From Erythrobacter sp. BLCC-B19 (lineage in GTDB: Bacteria; Pseudomonadota; Alphaproteobacteria; Sphingomonadales; Sphingomonadaceae), in the NCBI RefSeq assembly GCF_028621955.1, contig NZ_CP117516.1, positions 1,200,001 to 1,264,000 on the forward strand: a stretch of 64,000 bases of DNA, in the 5' to 3' direction. Below, piece by piece: positions 43,546 to 52,732 of this stretch; the first letter of the stretch is position 1; each line of letters starts with the position of its first letter. The notes beneath the pieces are model-generated. The model saw nothing but the letters and a program-made list of their open reading frames with translations. It did not search any database and was not told the DNA's origin. The position numbers and the translations under genes were made by a program.

Positions 43546-43874
43546 GGCTCGTCCCGCGACACCGGGACTTCCGGCAGCAGCGCCCGCATTTCGGCACGGA
43601 TTTCGGAGGCCTTTTCACAGGCTTCCTCGTCACCATCGCCGCAACGGTCGGCCTGCTTGTCGAGCTCGCGCCCCAACTCGCCGAGGCGTTCCTCGCGCTT
43701 GCGGATCTCGCGCCCGCGCTTTTCATCCGCTTCGGACTGGCTGGTGGTGGCCGCATCCACCCCCGCGCTGACCGCGCGCACCGGCAGCGTCACCACGCCG
43801 ACGACGGCCTTGGCGACACAGCCCGGCAAGGCGAGCGTGACAAGAGCGAGAGCGAGAAGCTGAGGCGCGCGCAT
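43542..43874 (-). CDS. Small lipoprotein, function unknown
   Basis: The 110-residue precursor has a type II signal with lipobox LALPGC (Cys about 19), then VVTLPVRAVSAGVDAATTSQ. A charged helical or coiled-coil segment follows (KRGREIRKREERLGELGRELDKQADRCGDGDEEACEKASEIRAEMRAL) with two Cys. It is anchored in the envelope. The start at 43874 gives the signal peptide directly. Confidence 0.72.
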   Translation of the reverse strand: MRAPQLLALALVTLALPGCVAKAVVGVVTLPVRAVSAGVDAATTSQSEADEKRGREIRKREERLGELGRELDKQADRCGDGDEEACEKASEIRAEMRALLPEVPVSRDEP

Positions 43875-43914
43875 GGGGCGACAGTGTCGCGCGCGCCTTG
43901 CCAGAAGGCAAATA

Positions 43915-44739
43915 TTATTCTGCGGGCTTTGCCGGAGCTGCGGGTGCGGCCGGAGCGGCGGGCGCTGCCGGGAGTGCCGCTTCGGCGGTCGCCGGGGTCT
44001 TTGCCGTCGGTGCCTGCGCGCAGTTGAGCGTGCCCGAGCCAAAGGCATTGACCGTGCACTTGGCGGCTCCCGTCACGTTCACATCGCCCGCGCCGGCGAT
44101 ATTGGCGGTTACCTCGCCGTCAGAGGCAAAAGCGACGTCGCCTGCGCCCCCGATCGACACCTCGGCGGTGTCGGCCTTGAGCCCGGCGAGCTCGACTTCG
44201 CCGCTGCCGCCAATGTTGACGTTGAGCGACTTGACCGTCCCGGCCCCGCGGATCGTGCCCGACCCGCCGATGTTGATATCGAGCTTTTCGGCGGCGACCG
44301 TGCCGAATTCGACCAGGCCCGATCCGCCGATCGACACTTCGGAGGTGCTGGCGAGCTTGGCCGCCTTGATCGTGCCGCTGCCGGCGATCACCAGCTCGCT
44401 CGGCGCGGGCATGGTGATGCGGATGGTGGCGTTCGGCTCGCCCTTCCAGCCTTCTTCGCGGGTGATGCCGATGGTGCGTTCATCGCGCACGAAACGCAGC
44501 GTATCGGTGTTCTGGCCTTCGACCGTGATCGCGAAGGTGTCTCCTTCGCTCACGATCACCGTATCGCCCGAAGCGAGCACCACTTCCGAGGGCGGCGCGC
44601 CTGCCAGTTCGACGTCAGCAAGGGGCACGCCCTTCTGGCCGTTGATCTCCATCTCTGCGCCTTCGCACCCGGCGAGCGTTGCCGTCCCGGCAAGCATGGC
44701 AGCAGCAGCGACAAGGCGGCGGCTGGTGGACTGGATCAT
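43915..44739 (-). CDS. GIN-domain (DUF2807) lipoprotein
   Basis: The 274-residue precursor has lipobox TLAGC (Cys about 25). A right-handed beta-helix made of repeats follows: VIAGSGTIKA, VSIGGSGLVEF, INIGGSGTIRGAG, VNIGGSGEVELAG, VSIGGAGDVAF, NIAGAGDVNVTG. This is the head-GIN pattern. The C-terminal tail is Ala/Pro-rich. GAGAGACG precedes the start. Such proteins are surface or periplasmic and of unknown function. Confidence 0.88.
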   Translation of the reverse strand: MIQSTSRRLVAAAAMLAGTATLAGCEGAEMEINGQKGVPLADVELAGAPPSEVVLASGDTVIVSEGDTFAITVEGQNTDTLRFVRDERTIGITREEGWKGEPNATIRITMPAPSELVIAGSGTIKAAKLASTSEVSIGGSGLVEFGTVAAEKLDINIGGSGTIRGAGTVKSLNVNIGGSGEVELAGLKADTAEVSIGGAGDVAFASDGEVTANIAGAGDVNVTGAAKCTVNAFGSGTLNCAQAPTAKTPATAEAALPAAPAAPAAPAAPAKPAE

Positions 44740-44821
44740 GGCACGTCTCTCCCGAAAACTCTTGGCGTATTGCTGATATAATACACCCAACCGCGAGGTG
44801 CAAGTCTCGCTCGGCCGTCCA

Positions 44822-44853
44822 ACAAAAAAGGGCTGCCCCGCAGGGCAGCCCTT
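44822..44853 (-). terminator. Rho-independent terminator after carD
   Basis: The 11-base perfect stem AAGGGCTGCCC/GGGCAGCCCTT has a 4-base loop. On the minus strand it is followed by TTTTTTG. It starts 25 bases after the carD stop. Confidence 0.92.
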
Positions 44854-44877
44854 GATGTCGCGTCAAAGCGGGGAGGC

Positions 44878-45411
44878 TTACGCTTCCTCGGCGCTTTCGT
44901 AGTATTGCGGCGCGTGTTCGCGCAGCACGTCGAGGATCTTGCCGAGCGCGGTGGGCTCGTCGGTCTCTTCCATCGCTGCCAGTTCGCGGGCAAGGCGGCT
45001 GGAGGCCGCTTCGAAGATCTGGCGTTCCGAATAGGACTGCTCCGGCTGGTCTTCGGGGCGGAACAGGTCGCGGGTCACTTCGGCGATCGACACGAGGTCG
45101 CCCGAGTTGATCTTCGCTTCATATTCCTGCGCGCGGCGCGACCACATGGTGCGCTTCACCTTGGGCTTGCCCTTCAAGGTTTCCATCGCCTGCTTGAGGG
45201 TCTTGTCCGAAGACAGCTTGCGCATCCCGATCGCTTCAACCTTGTTGGTCGGCACCCGCAGCGTCATGCGCTCTTTCTCGAAGCGCAGCACGTAGAGTTC
45301 GAGCTGCATCCCGGCGATTTCCTCCTTCTGGAGTTCAATCACCCGGCCCACGCCGTGCTTGGGGTAGACAACATAATCGCCGACGGTGAATGCGTTCGCG
45401 GTGCTTGCCAT
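44878..45411 (-). CDS. carD: CarD-family transcriptional regulator
   Basis: The 177-residue protein has the RNA-polymerase-interacting domain: FTVGDYVVYPKHGVGRVIELQKEEIAGMQLELYVLRFEKERMTLRVPTNKV. A helical C-terminal DNA-contacting domain follows, with MWSRRAQEYEAKINSGD, LVSIAEVTRDLFRPEDQPEQSYSERQIFEAASSRLARELA. CarD stabilises open complexes, notably at rRNA promoters. The ATG at 45411 has AAGGA 7 bases upstream. Confidence 0.94.
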   Translation of the reverse strand: MASTANAFTVGDYVVYPKHGVGRVIELQKEEIAGMQLELYVLRFEKERMTLRVPTNKVEAIGMRKLSSDKTLKQAMETLKGKPKVKRTMWSRRAQEYEAKINSGDLVSIAEVTRDLFRPEDQPEQSYSERQIFEAASSRLARELAAMEETDEPTALGKILDVLREHAPQYYESAEEA

Positions 45412-45589
45412 GCACATTCCTTTCAATCGGCCGACCTGGCAACGGGAGAGAGAACGACCATCCCGGCGGCGCGACCCAACCCCTCACGGGGCGAGCGCCG
45501 GGTGCGGATCGTCCGTTTAGGGGGTTGCTGGTGTCCGGCCTTCCTGGTTTCTGGGCGCCTGCGCGGGCGAGGCCCGGCGCGGTCGACGG

Positions 45590-45595
45590 ATTATA
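45590..45595 (-). promoter_or_regulatory. Perfect -10 hexamer, candidate carD promoter
   Basis: On the minus strand TATAAT lies about 180 bases upstream of the carD start, in the 277-base gap after fdxA. The -35 region is AT-rich (AATTTT/TTGTTG) without a good TTGACA match. If used, it gives a leader of about 170 bases. The rest of the gap holds nothing else that I can identify. Confidence 0.4.
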
Positions 45596-45688
45596 TAGCA
45601 CACCTGCAACAAAATTGCGAGTCGTCGATTTACAAGCGAACCCCGATCCCTGCCCCGACCTGTGCCGGTGCAAAGGTTTGCAGCAAAA

Positions 45689-46027
45689 TCAGTCGCCGTC
45701 GCCCGGCGCGTCGCTGAAATACTTCTCGAACTTGCCCTTTTCGCCCTTGTGCGCGTCGGCATCTTCGGGGGGCGCCTTCTGGCTCGTGATGTTGGGCCAG
45801 ATCGCCGAATACTGGGTGTTGAGCTCCAGCCACTTTTCAAGGCCGTCTTCGGTATCGGGCAGAATCGCTTCAGCCGGGCATTCCGGTTCGCACACGCCGC
45901 AATCGATGCATTCGCTGGGGTTGATCACCAGCATATTCTCGCCTTCGTAGAAGCAGTCCACCGGGCACACTTCCACGCAATCGGTGTACTTGCACTTGAT
46001 GCAGTCTTCGGTGACGACGTAAGTCAT
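45689..46027 (-). CDS. fdxA: 7Fe (3Fe-4S/4Fe-4S) ferredoxin
   Basis: The 112-residue protein has two clusters of ligands, [18 protein letters not shown] and [12 protein letters not shown], in the order expected for a [3Fe-4S][4Fe-4S] FdxA. The family C-terminal extension contains WPNIT. It is a soluble electron carrier. It lies 10 bases downstream of the S4-domain gene, in the run helicase-S4-fdxA-carD that recurs in alphaproteobacteria. Confidence 0.95.
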   Translation of the reverse strand: MTYVVTEDCIKCKYTDCVEVCPVDCFYEGENMLVINPSECIDCGVCEPECPAEAILPDTEDGLEKWLELNTQYSAIWPNITSQKAPPEDADAHKGEKGKFEKYFSDAPGDGD

Positions 46028-46037
46028 TGCGGCTCTT

Positions 46038-46403
46038 TCAAAAGCGGTCTTCGGGATCGGCGGGCCGGATTTCAGCCCCGAGAGGCGACGCTGCTATGGT
46101 CAATTGCCCCATAGGGTCAAGTGCCACTGCGTCAACCTCGCGATAATGGGAACGCGCTTCGGCGGGCGAGCCGCGGCGCGCAGGGAGAGCCAGCAGCTCG
46201 ATCACCCGCACCTGGCCGCCGACCATCAGGGTCAGCACATCACCGATCCGCACGGCTTCCGACCCGCGCGCTACGTGCTGGCGGTTGCGGCGCAGGCCGC
46301 GGCCAGCGATCAGGGCGTCGGCAGCGGAGCGGGTGCGGGCGAAGCGCAGATAGACCAGCAGCCGGTCTGCTCTGAGCGATTCGCCCGCGCCGCTACCGGT
46401 CAT
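46038..46403 (-). CDS. S4-domain RNA-binding protein (Hsp15-like)
   Basis: The 121-residue protein has an S4 fold: [50 protein letters not shown]. Hsp15-like proteins bind stalled 50S-nascent-chain complexes. The start overlaps the helicase stop by 4 bases, which suggests joint function in RNA metabolism. Confidence 0.85.
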   Translation of the reverse strand: MTGSGAGESLRADRLLVYLRFARTRSAADALIAGRGLRRNRQHVARGSEAVRIGDVLTLMVGGQVRVIELLALPARRGSPAEARSHYREVDAVALDPMGQLTIAASPLGAEIRPADPEDRF

Positions 46404-49159
46404 CCCTTGAGCAGATCCGCCAGCTTGTCGAAGGCACCCCCGGCGCGGGCCGGGCCGGTGTCGGGCTTGGGGAGCGGCGGGCGGCTGTCGCGCTGCGGCC
46501 GGCCTCCCGGCTTGCCGGAGCGGCGATCGTCGCGCTTCTCGCCGCGCGGCTTGCTGTCCTGCCGGGGTTTGCCTTCGCCGGGCCGCGAATCCTTGCGGTC
46601 AGCCTTGCCGTGCCGGGGGCGTTCTGCCCCGCGCCGCGCGTCCCGCCGCGCCTCGCGTTCCTCGGGACGGCGCGGGCGCCAGTACCAGCGGTCAGGGGCG
46701 GCGGGGCCGTGCGCGCCCTCGGGCAACGGCCGGGCGCGCTCGCAGCGGAAGCCCGCGCTGCCGAGCAGGCGGCGGGCGTTCTCGGCCTCCAGCCCGACCG
46801 ACACGGCCAACGCCAGATCGACCCGGAACGGGCGATTGCGCTCCTTGGGATGGGCCTCGACGACCTTGGCCCGCGCATCGAAGGCGGCGCGGAAAATCTT
46901 CTCGGCGAGGTCGACGCGGATCGCCTGGGCACCGGCATAGCGGTATCCGGCGGGCAACCGGCCCTTGGCCCAGCTGCCCTCGGCCAGCACGGGGAGCATC
47001 GCCTCCTGAACGCTGCGCGTATCCAGCCCCAGCGCGTGGAGCAAGCGGCGCGGGGCGGGCTTCAGCAGCGGCGCATCGAAGATGTCGAGCGCGCCAAAGG
47101 TCACGCCGAGCTTGCGCAGATAGGGGCGCATTTCCTTGGGCAGGTTTTCGAGCCCCGCTTCCTCGCGGCTGATGACGCCGCGCGCCTCGATCAGCGTGAT
47201 GACCAGCGCGCGCGCCTGCGATCCGGCGTTGGGATCGCGCGCGGCCTCGGCCAGCTTGCGCAGGGGTTCGAGCGGTTCGAGCTGCTTGTCGAGCCATGCG
47301 GCCAGCCCCGCTTCGAGCTTCGTCTTGGCGGCATCGGGCAGCAGCGCCACGTCGCGGGTGAGGGTCAGCTTCGGTGTGCCGAAATTGCCTGAACCGGGGT
47401 GGCCGGGGAAGGCGATCTCCGCCAGCGCGCGGCCCTGCCAGCGGATCGCGCCGCCGCTGATTTCCAGCTCGGCAATGCCTTGCGAGAGCAGCCACTCGGC
47501 GCGGCTTTCGAGCAGCGCGGGCAGCGCCTTTTCGCCCGCCGCGAGCAGCATCCGGCGATCTGCCACCCCTGCGGTGGGATCGACATGGAAGCGGAATCCT
47601 TCGAGGCGGCCGATGCTCTCGCCCTCCACGGTGAGGTGCCCGTCGGGTTCGAGGGTGACGGGCAGCGCAGAGGCATCCTGTCCCAGCGATTTCATCAAGA
47701 GAGTCGTCCTTCGGTTCACGAAACGCTCGGTCAGCCGCGCGTGCAGCGCATCCGAGAGCTTCGCCTCGACCGCGCGTGCCCGCGCAGCCATTTCGTCGCG
47801 CGCCAGCACCCAGTCGGGGCGCTGGCAGATGTAGGCCCAGCTGCGAATCGCCGCAATCCGGCCTTGCAGCGTGTCGATGTCGCCTTGCATCCGGTCAAGC
47901 TCGGCGATGCGCGCGGCGACGAAATCCGCGCCGAGATAGCCGGCGCTGAGGTCGTCCCACAGCCGGGCCACGAACCGCGCGTGCTGTTCGATGCCAAGGC
48001 TGCGGAAGTCGGGGAGCGAGCACGCCTCCCAGAACCGCCGCACGCTCCCCGCCCCGCGCACGGTGTCGGCGATGGGGTCGGCGGCGAGGCGTTTGAGCAC
48101 GGCGAGGTCGATCGCCTCGGGCGCAGGCCTAAGCACCGGCTTGTCGGGCCGGGCTTCGAGAGCGGCGATCAGCCGCTCGAGCGAATCGCACCGCGGGTCG
48201 GCATCGCGCCAGAACAGGTGGGTGAGGGGCGCGAACTTGTGCTCCTCGATGGCGTAGACTTCCTCGTCGGTGAACTGGAGCGGTTCGCCATCGCCCTTGC
48301 CCGTGCCCGAGAGCGTCCCGAAGGTGCCGTCGCGCTGGTGGCGCCCGGCGCGGCCCGCGATCTGGGCCATCTCGGACGGGGTGAGGCGGCGCTTCCTGCG
48401 CCCGTCGAACTTGCTGAGGCTGGCAAAGGCGACGTGATCGAGATCGAGGTTCAGCCCCATCCCGATCGCGTCGGTGGCGACGATGTAGTCGACCTCGCCC
48501 GCCTGGAACATCGCGACCTGCTTGTTGCGGGTCTCGGGCGAGAGCGCGCCCATGACGACCGCCGCGCCGCCGCGGAAGCGCCGCAAGGCCTCGGCCATGG
48601 CGTAGACCTGTTCCACGCTGAAGGCGACCACGGCGCTGCGCTTGGGCAAGCGCGAGAGCTTGCACACGCCCGCATGGCTGAGGGTCGAGAAACGCGGGCG
48701 GCTGGTCACTTCCGCGCCCGGGATCAGCGCCTTGACCATCGGTTCGAGCGTCGCAGAGCCGAGGATCATCGTCTCCTCCCGCCCGCGCGCGTGCATCAGA
48801 CGGTCGGTGAAGATGTGCCCGCGTTCGGGATCGGCGCCCAGTTGGGCCTCGTCCAGCGCCACGAAGGCGTGCTGACCGGCGGTGCGCGGCATGGCTTCGG
48901 CGGTGCAGAGGAAATAGCGGGCGTCCGGCGGCTCGATCCGCTCCTCGCCGGTGATGAGCGCGACCTGCTTGTCCCCCTTGATCGCCCGCACCCGATCATA
49001 GACCTCGCGCGCCAGCAGGCGCAGCGGGAAGCCCATCATGCCGCTGGAATGGCCGCACATCCGCTCGATCGCGAGATGCGTCTTGCCGGTGTTGGTCGGC
49101 CCGAGCACGGCGCGCACGCGCGCGGCTTCGGCAGGGCGGGGCGGGGGGGACTGGGTCAC
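46400..49159 (-). CDS. SUV3-like DExH RNA helicase
   Basis: The 919-residue protein has Walker A LGPTNTGKTHLAIERM, DEAQ (box II) in VALDEAQLGADPERGH, ILGSATLEPM, VATDAIGMGLNLDLDHV and QIAGRAGRHQRDGTFGT. These are the motifs of the mitochondrial SUV3 helicase family, present in alphaproteobacteria. The last 110 residues are Arg/Lys/Gly-rich and disordered, probably RNA-binding. In mitochondria SUV3 feeds RNA to PNPase; a degradation role here is inferred. Confidence 0.92.
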   Translation of the reverse strand: MTQSPPPRPAEAARVRAVLGPTNTGKTHLAIERMCGHSSGMMGFPLRLLAREVYDRVRAIKGDKQVALITGEERIEPPDARYFLCTAEAMPRTAGQHAFVALDEAQLGADPERGHIFTDRLMHARGREETMILGSATLEPMVKALIPGAEVTSRPRFSTLSHAGVCKLSRLPKRSAVVAFSVEQVYAMAEALRRFRGGAAVVMGALSPETRNKQVAMFQAGEVDYIVATDAIGMGLNLDLDHVAFASLSKFDGRRKRRLTPSEMAQIAGRAGRHQRDGTFGTLSGTGKGDGEPLQFTDEEVYAIEEHKFAPLTHLFWRDADPRCDSLERLIAALEARPDKPVLRPAPEAIDLAVLKRLAADPIADTVRGAGSVRRFWEACSLPDFRSLGIEQHARFVARLWDDLSAGYLGADFVAARIAELDRMQGDIDTLQGRIAAIRSWAYICQRPDWVLARDEMAARARAVEAKLSDALHARLTERFVNRRTTLLMKSLGQDASALPVTLEPDGHLTVEGESIGRLEGFRFHVDPTAGVADRRMLLAAGEKALPALLESRAEWLLSQGIAELEISGGAIRWQGRALAEIAFPGHPGSGNFGTPKLTLTRDVALLPDAAKTKLEAGLAAWLDKQLEPLEPLRKLAEAARDPNAGSQARALVITLIEARGVISREEAGLENLPKEMRPYLRKLGVTFGALDIFDAPLLKPAPRRLLHALGLDTRSVQEAMLPVLAEGSWAKGRLPAGYRYAGAQAIRVDLAEKIFRAAFDARAKVVEAHPKERNRPFRVDLALAVSVGLEAENARRLLGSAGFRCERARPLPEGAHGPAAPDRWYWRPRRPEEREARRDARRGAERPRHGKADRKDSRPGEGKPRQDSKPRGEKRDDRRSGKPGGRPQRDSRPPLPKPDTGPARAGGAFDKLADLLKG

Positions 49160-49364
49160 GGGCCTGCGGTTCTGTCAGGCTTGCCGACGGGGGGCAAGGC
49201 CGGGTGCGGCCCTCATGGCGATCTACGCACAACACCTTATCGCATCAGCGGCGCGGCTGGTCGCTGGTTAACCGCCCATTTACTATGATCGGGCAGAGAA
49301 ATGCGACAAGGCTGCCCCCGTACGCACGCTTCCGGGCGGATCGGGTGCAACTCTCGGGGCAGTG

Positions 49365-51128
49365 ATGTTGGATCAGGCAGGCAAATTGACCGACGGGCCG
49401 GACGCCCCGCACACGCCCGAGGATGCGTCCGGGGCGGATGCGCGCGCGCTTGCCAGTGTGCCGCCCGAGCCGATCGATGCCGAAACCGCGCGCGAACTGC
49501 TTCCCTATCTGCGCAATTCCAAGAAATTCGCGCCGCCCACCCGCACGCAGAAGGCAAAGCGCCGCCTCGCGCAACGGGTCGAGGCGCTGGGCGCGCGTTA
49601 CGAGGTCTGGCGTCTTGATGCCTCGCGCTGGTTCGACCGGCTCGATCTGGCCCCCGATCTGGCAGAAGAGATCGGCAGCCGCCGCTGGCTGCGCGGGCTG
49701 GGAACGATGGTGGGGCTGGGTGCGTTCGCTCTGGCGTTCTGGCCCGATCTCACCCCGCTCGAAGCGCGCGCCGCGATGCCGCAGGGCGAGGATGTGCAGA
49801 GCGAGTTGCGCAGCCAGATGATCCTGCCGCTGGCGCTGGGTGCCGATTCCGGCCGCCGCATGGGGCCGACCCCGGCGGTGATCCCCTTGAAGAGCGCGCC
49901 CGAACGCCCGCAGATCGCGATGGTCGTGACCCTCGCGCCGGGGGACAGTTTTGCCACGATGCTTCGCCGCGCAGGCGTGGCCGGCGAGGATATCGACCGC
50001 GCCGCCGCGCTGGTCGGGCAGGCAGTGGCGGTCGGCGATATTGCGCCGGGCACGCAGATGGACGTCCTGCTCGGCCGTCGCACCGCACCCGGACAGCCGC
50101 GCCCGCTCGACAGCCTGTCGTTCCGCGCGCGGTTCGACCTCGAACTGGAGCTGACCCGGCCCGGTGTGGGCATGGTCGGCGCCGATGGTTCCCCGGTGGT
50201 GCCCTCCGGCCCGCTGGCCTTGAAGCGCAACATCATCCGGGTCGATGAAACCCCGCTGCGCGTACGCGGCGTGGTCGGCAGCAGCCTCTACCGCTCGATG
50301 CGGCAGGCCGGCGTCCCGGCAAGCGCGGTGCAGGAATACCTGAAGGCGCTCGACGCCCAGATCGACATGGATCGCGAGGTCAGCGCCAGCGACGAGTTCG
50401 ACATCATTATCGCCTATCGCCGCGCCGCCACGGGCGAGCGTCAGGCCGGCCAGCTGCTCTATGCCGGGATCGATCGCGGCGGCAAGCCGCGCACCCAGCT
50501 GATGCGCTGGGGCAGTGAGGGGCGCTTCTACGAGGCCTCGGGCGTGGGCGAACAGCGGCGCGGGCTGCTGGCGCCGGTGCCGGGGCCGGTCACCTCGAAC
50601 TTCGGGATGCGCCGCCACCCGATCCTGGGCTACACCCGGATGCACGCCGGGATCGACTTCAAGGCACGTTACGGCACCCCGATCGTCGCGGTCAGCGATG
50701 GCCGGGTCAGCGCCGCCGGACGCGCGGGCGGCTGCGGCATCGCGGTGCGGCTGGAGCATGGCGGCGGGCTGTCGACGCGCTATTGCCACATGAGCCAGAT
50801 GGCGGTGCGGGCCGGGCAGCAGGTGCGGCGCGGGCAGGTGATCGGCTATGTCGGATCGACCGGCCTGTCGACCGGTGCGCACCTCCATTACGAGATGTAT
50901 CGCGGCGGGCGGGCGATCAATCCGGCCAGCGTCGCCTTCGTCAGCCGCGCGGAATTGTCGGGCACCGAGCTGATCGATTTCCGTCGCCAGCTGATCCGCC
51001 TCAAGGAGATCGAGGTCGGCGCGGCGCTCAAGGATCTGGCCCCGCTCCCGGGCGAAACCAAGGAGCCGCTGCGCGAGATCGAGAAAGTCGAGACGGCGGG
51101 CCTGCGCCGCACGGGCACGACGCTTTAG
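49365..51128 (+). CDS. M23-family peptidoglycan endopeptidase
   Basis: The 587-residue protein has one membrane helix near residues 110-130 (GLGTMVGLGAFALAFW) after a cytoplasmic N-terminus. A periplasmic OapA/G5-like region follows, and a C-terminal M23 domain begins at about residue 410: VTSNFGMRRHPILGYTRMHAGIDF, TRYCHMSQMAV and STGAHLHYEMY. The zinc ligands H and D of MHAGIDF and the HLH motif are intact. It cleaves cross-links in peptidoglycan. A GTG at 49362 immediately precedes the chosen ATG. It is divergent from the helicase with 200 bases between. Confidence 0.92.
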   Translation: MLDQAGKLTDGPDAPHTPEDASGADARALASVPPEPIDAETARELLPYLRNSKKFAPPTRTQKAKRRLAQRVEALGARYEVWRLDASRWFDRLDLAPDLAEEIGSRRWLRGLGTMVGLGAFALAFWPDLTPLEARAAMPQGEDVQSELRSQMILPLALGADSGRRMGPTPAVIPLKSAPERPQIAMVVTLAPGDSFATMLRRAGVAGEDIDRAAALVGQAVAVGDIAPGTQMDVLLGRRTAPGQPRPLDSLSFRARFDLELELTRPGVGMVGADGSPVVPSGPLALKRNIIRVDETPLRVRGVVGSSLYRSMRQAGVPASAVQEYLKALDAQIDMDREVSASDEFDIIIAYRRAATGERQAGQLLYAGIDRGGKPRTQLMRWGSEGRFYEASGVGEQRRGLLAPVPGPVTSNFGMRRHPILGYTRMHAGIDFKARYGTPIVAVSDGRVSAAGRAGGCGIAVRLEHGGGLSTRYCHMSQMAVRAGQQVRRGQVIGYVGSTGLSTGAHLHYEMYRGGRAINPASVAFVSRAELSGTELIDFRRQLIRLKEIEVGAALKDLAPLPGETKEPLREIEKVETAGLRRTGTTL

Positions 51129-51186
51129 CCGCCAGCTGTAACGAGCACTTGTCGTCCAGCGGGCAATGGGCGTAAGCCTTCCCGCC

Positions 51187-52182
51187 ATGACCGGACACTT
51201 CCCCAACACCCGCCTGCGCCGCACCCGTGCCACCGGCTGGAGCCGCGCGCTGCACCGCGAGACAGTCATCACCCCGGCCGATCTGATCTGGCCGCTGTTC
51301 GTCACGGCCGGCACCGGCGTGGAGGAACCGATCAAGACCCTGCCCGGCGTGTCGCGCTGGTCGGTCGATGGCATTGTCGCGCGGGCGAAGGAAGCGGTGG
51401 GGCTCGGCATCCCCGTCATCGCGCTGTTCCCCAACACGCCGCACGAATTGCGCAGCGACGACGGGGCCGAGGCGCACAACCCCGACAATCTGATGTGCCA
51501 GGCGATCCGCGCGATCAAACAGGCCTGCGGCAATGATATCGGCGTGCTGACCGACGTCGCGCTCGATCCCTACACCTCGCACGGGCAGGACGGGCTGATC
51601 GACGCGGACGGTTACGTCGTGAATGACGAGACTGTCGCGATGCTGGTCGATCAGGCGGTCAATCAGGCGAACGCGGGCGCGGACATCATCGCCCCCTCCG
51701 ACATGATGGATGGCCGCATCGGCGCGATCCGCCGCGCGCTGGAGATGAACGGGCATCCCAATGTCCAGATCATGTCCTACGCCGCGAAATATGCCAGCGC
51801 CTTCTACGGCCCGTTCCGCGATGCGGTGGGCAGCGGCGGGCTGCTCAAGGGCGACAAGAAGGCCTACCAGATGGACCCCGCCAACGCCGATGAGGCGCTG
51901 CGCGAAGTGGCGATGGACATTGCCGAGGGTGCGGATTCGGTGATGGTGAAGCCGGGGCTCGCCTATCTCGACATCATCTACCGGGTGAAACAGCGCTTCG
52001 ACGTGCCGGTCTTCGCCTATCAGGTGTCCGGCGAATACGCCATGATCGAGGCCGCGCAGGCCGCCGGGATCGGGGACCGCGACGCGCTGGTGATGGAGAA
52101 GCTGATCGCCTTCAAGCGCGCCGGATGCAGCGGGGTGCTGACCTATCATGCGGCGCACGTTGCCCGCCTGCTGAATGGCTGA
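51187..52182 (+). CDS. hemB: Delta-aminolevulinic acid dehydratase (porphobilinogen synthase)
   Basis: The 331-residue enzyme condenses two aminolevulinates. The active-site lysines lie in SYAAKYASAFYGPFRD and VMVKPGLAYLD. The metal site reads DVALDPYTSHGQDG, with Asp/Ala in place of the zinc-binding Cys triad, the magnesium-dependent alphaproteobacterial type. The ATG at 51187 gives the usual N-terminus NTRLRRTR. Its stop overlaps the first GNAT gene by 8 bases. Confidence 0.97.
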   Translation: MTGHFPNTRLRRTRATGWSRALHRETVITPADLIWPLFVTAGTGVEEPIKTLPGVSRWSVDGIVARAKEAVGLGIPVIALFPNTPHELRSDDGAEAHNPDNLMCQAIRAIKQACGNDIGVLTDVALDPYTSHGQDGLIDADGYVVNDETVAMLVDQAVNQANAGADIIAPSDMMDGRIGAIRRALEMNGHPNVQIMSYAAKYASAFYGPFRDAVGSGGLLKGDKKAYQMDPANADEALREVAMDIAEGADSVMVKPGLAYLDIIYRVKQRFDVPVFAYQVSGEYAMIEAAQAAGIGDRDALVMEKLIAFKRAGCSGVLTYHAAHVARLLNG

Positions 52183-52732
52183 GGGCGGCACGCTTTCGAC
52201 GACACGCCTGATCCTGCGCCCGCCGGTGGCGGAGGATCTGCCGTGGGTGCTCGAACACATGAACACGCCAGCGGTGATGGCGCATCTCGGCGGCGTGCGC
52301 GCCGAGGACGCAGTGGCCGAGAGCCTGGCTGACGATATCGCGGCGTTCCACACAGGCGGGCATCAGCGCTGGACGGTGTGGCTGCGTGACGGCAGCGAAA
52401 CGCGCGTGGGCCGCGTCGGCCTGTTCCATCTGCGCTCCCCCGCCGCGCCTGAGGCCTTGCGCGGTCAGCGCGAGATCGGCTGGACCTTCGCCGAGGCCCA
52501 TTGGGGCAAGGGCTATGCCAGCGAGGCAGCCGAGGGAGCCCTCGGCTACGCCTTCGGGGTGTTGGGATTGCCCTGCGTCTATGGCCAGACGAGCGATTCC
52601 AATGTCGCCTCGACCCGGATGATGCAGCGTCTCGGCTTCGCGCGGCGGGCGGCGCTGGATTATGTCGATCCCGACTATCCGCCCGCCGATAACCCCACCA
52701 CCGTCTGGCTGCGGGAGGCGCCGCGTGACTGA
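52175..52732 (+). CDS. GNAT-family N-acetyltransferase, copy 1
   Basis: The 185-residue RimJ/RimL-type acetyltransferase has TTRLILRPPVAEDLPWVLEHMNTPAVMAHLGGV at the N-terminus. REIGWTFAEAHWGKGYASEAAEGAL forms the acetyl-CoA pyrophosphate loop, and YGQTSDSNVASTRMMQRLGF the C-terminal part. The substrate is unknown. It is the first of three overlapping GNAT genes that share LRxxxxxD, NTPAVM and LGGV motifs. Confidence 0.9.
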   Translation: MAEGGTLSTTRLILRPPVAEDLPWVLEHMNTPAVMAHLGGVRAEDAVAESLADDIAAFHTGGHQRWTVWLRDGSETRVGRVGLFHLRSPAAPEALRGQREIGWTFAEAHWGKGYASEAAEGALGYAFGVLGLPCVYGQTSDSNVASTRMMQRLGFARRAALDYVDPDYPPADNPTTVWLREAPRD

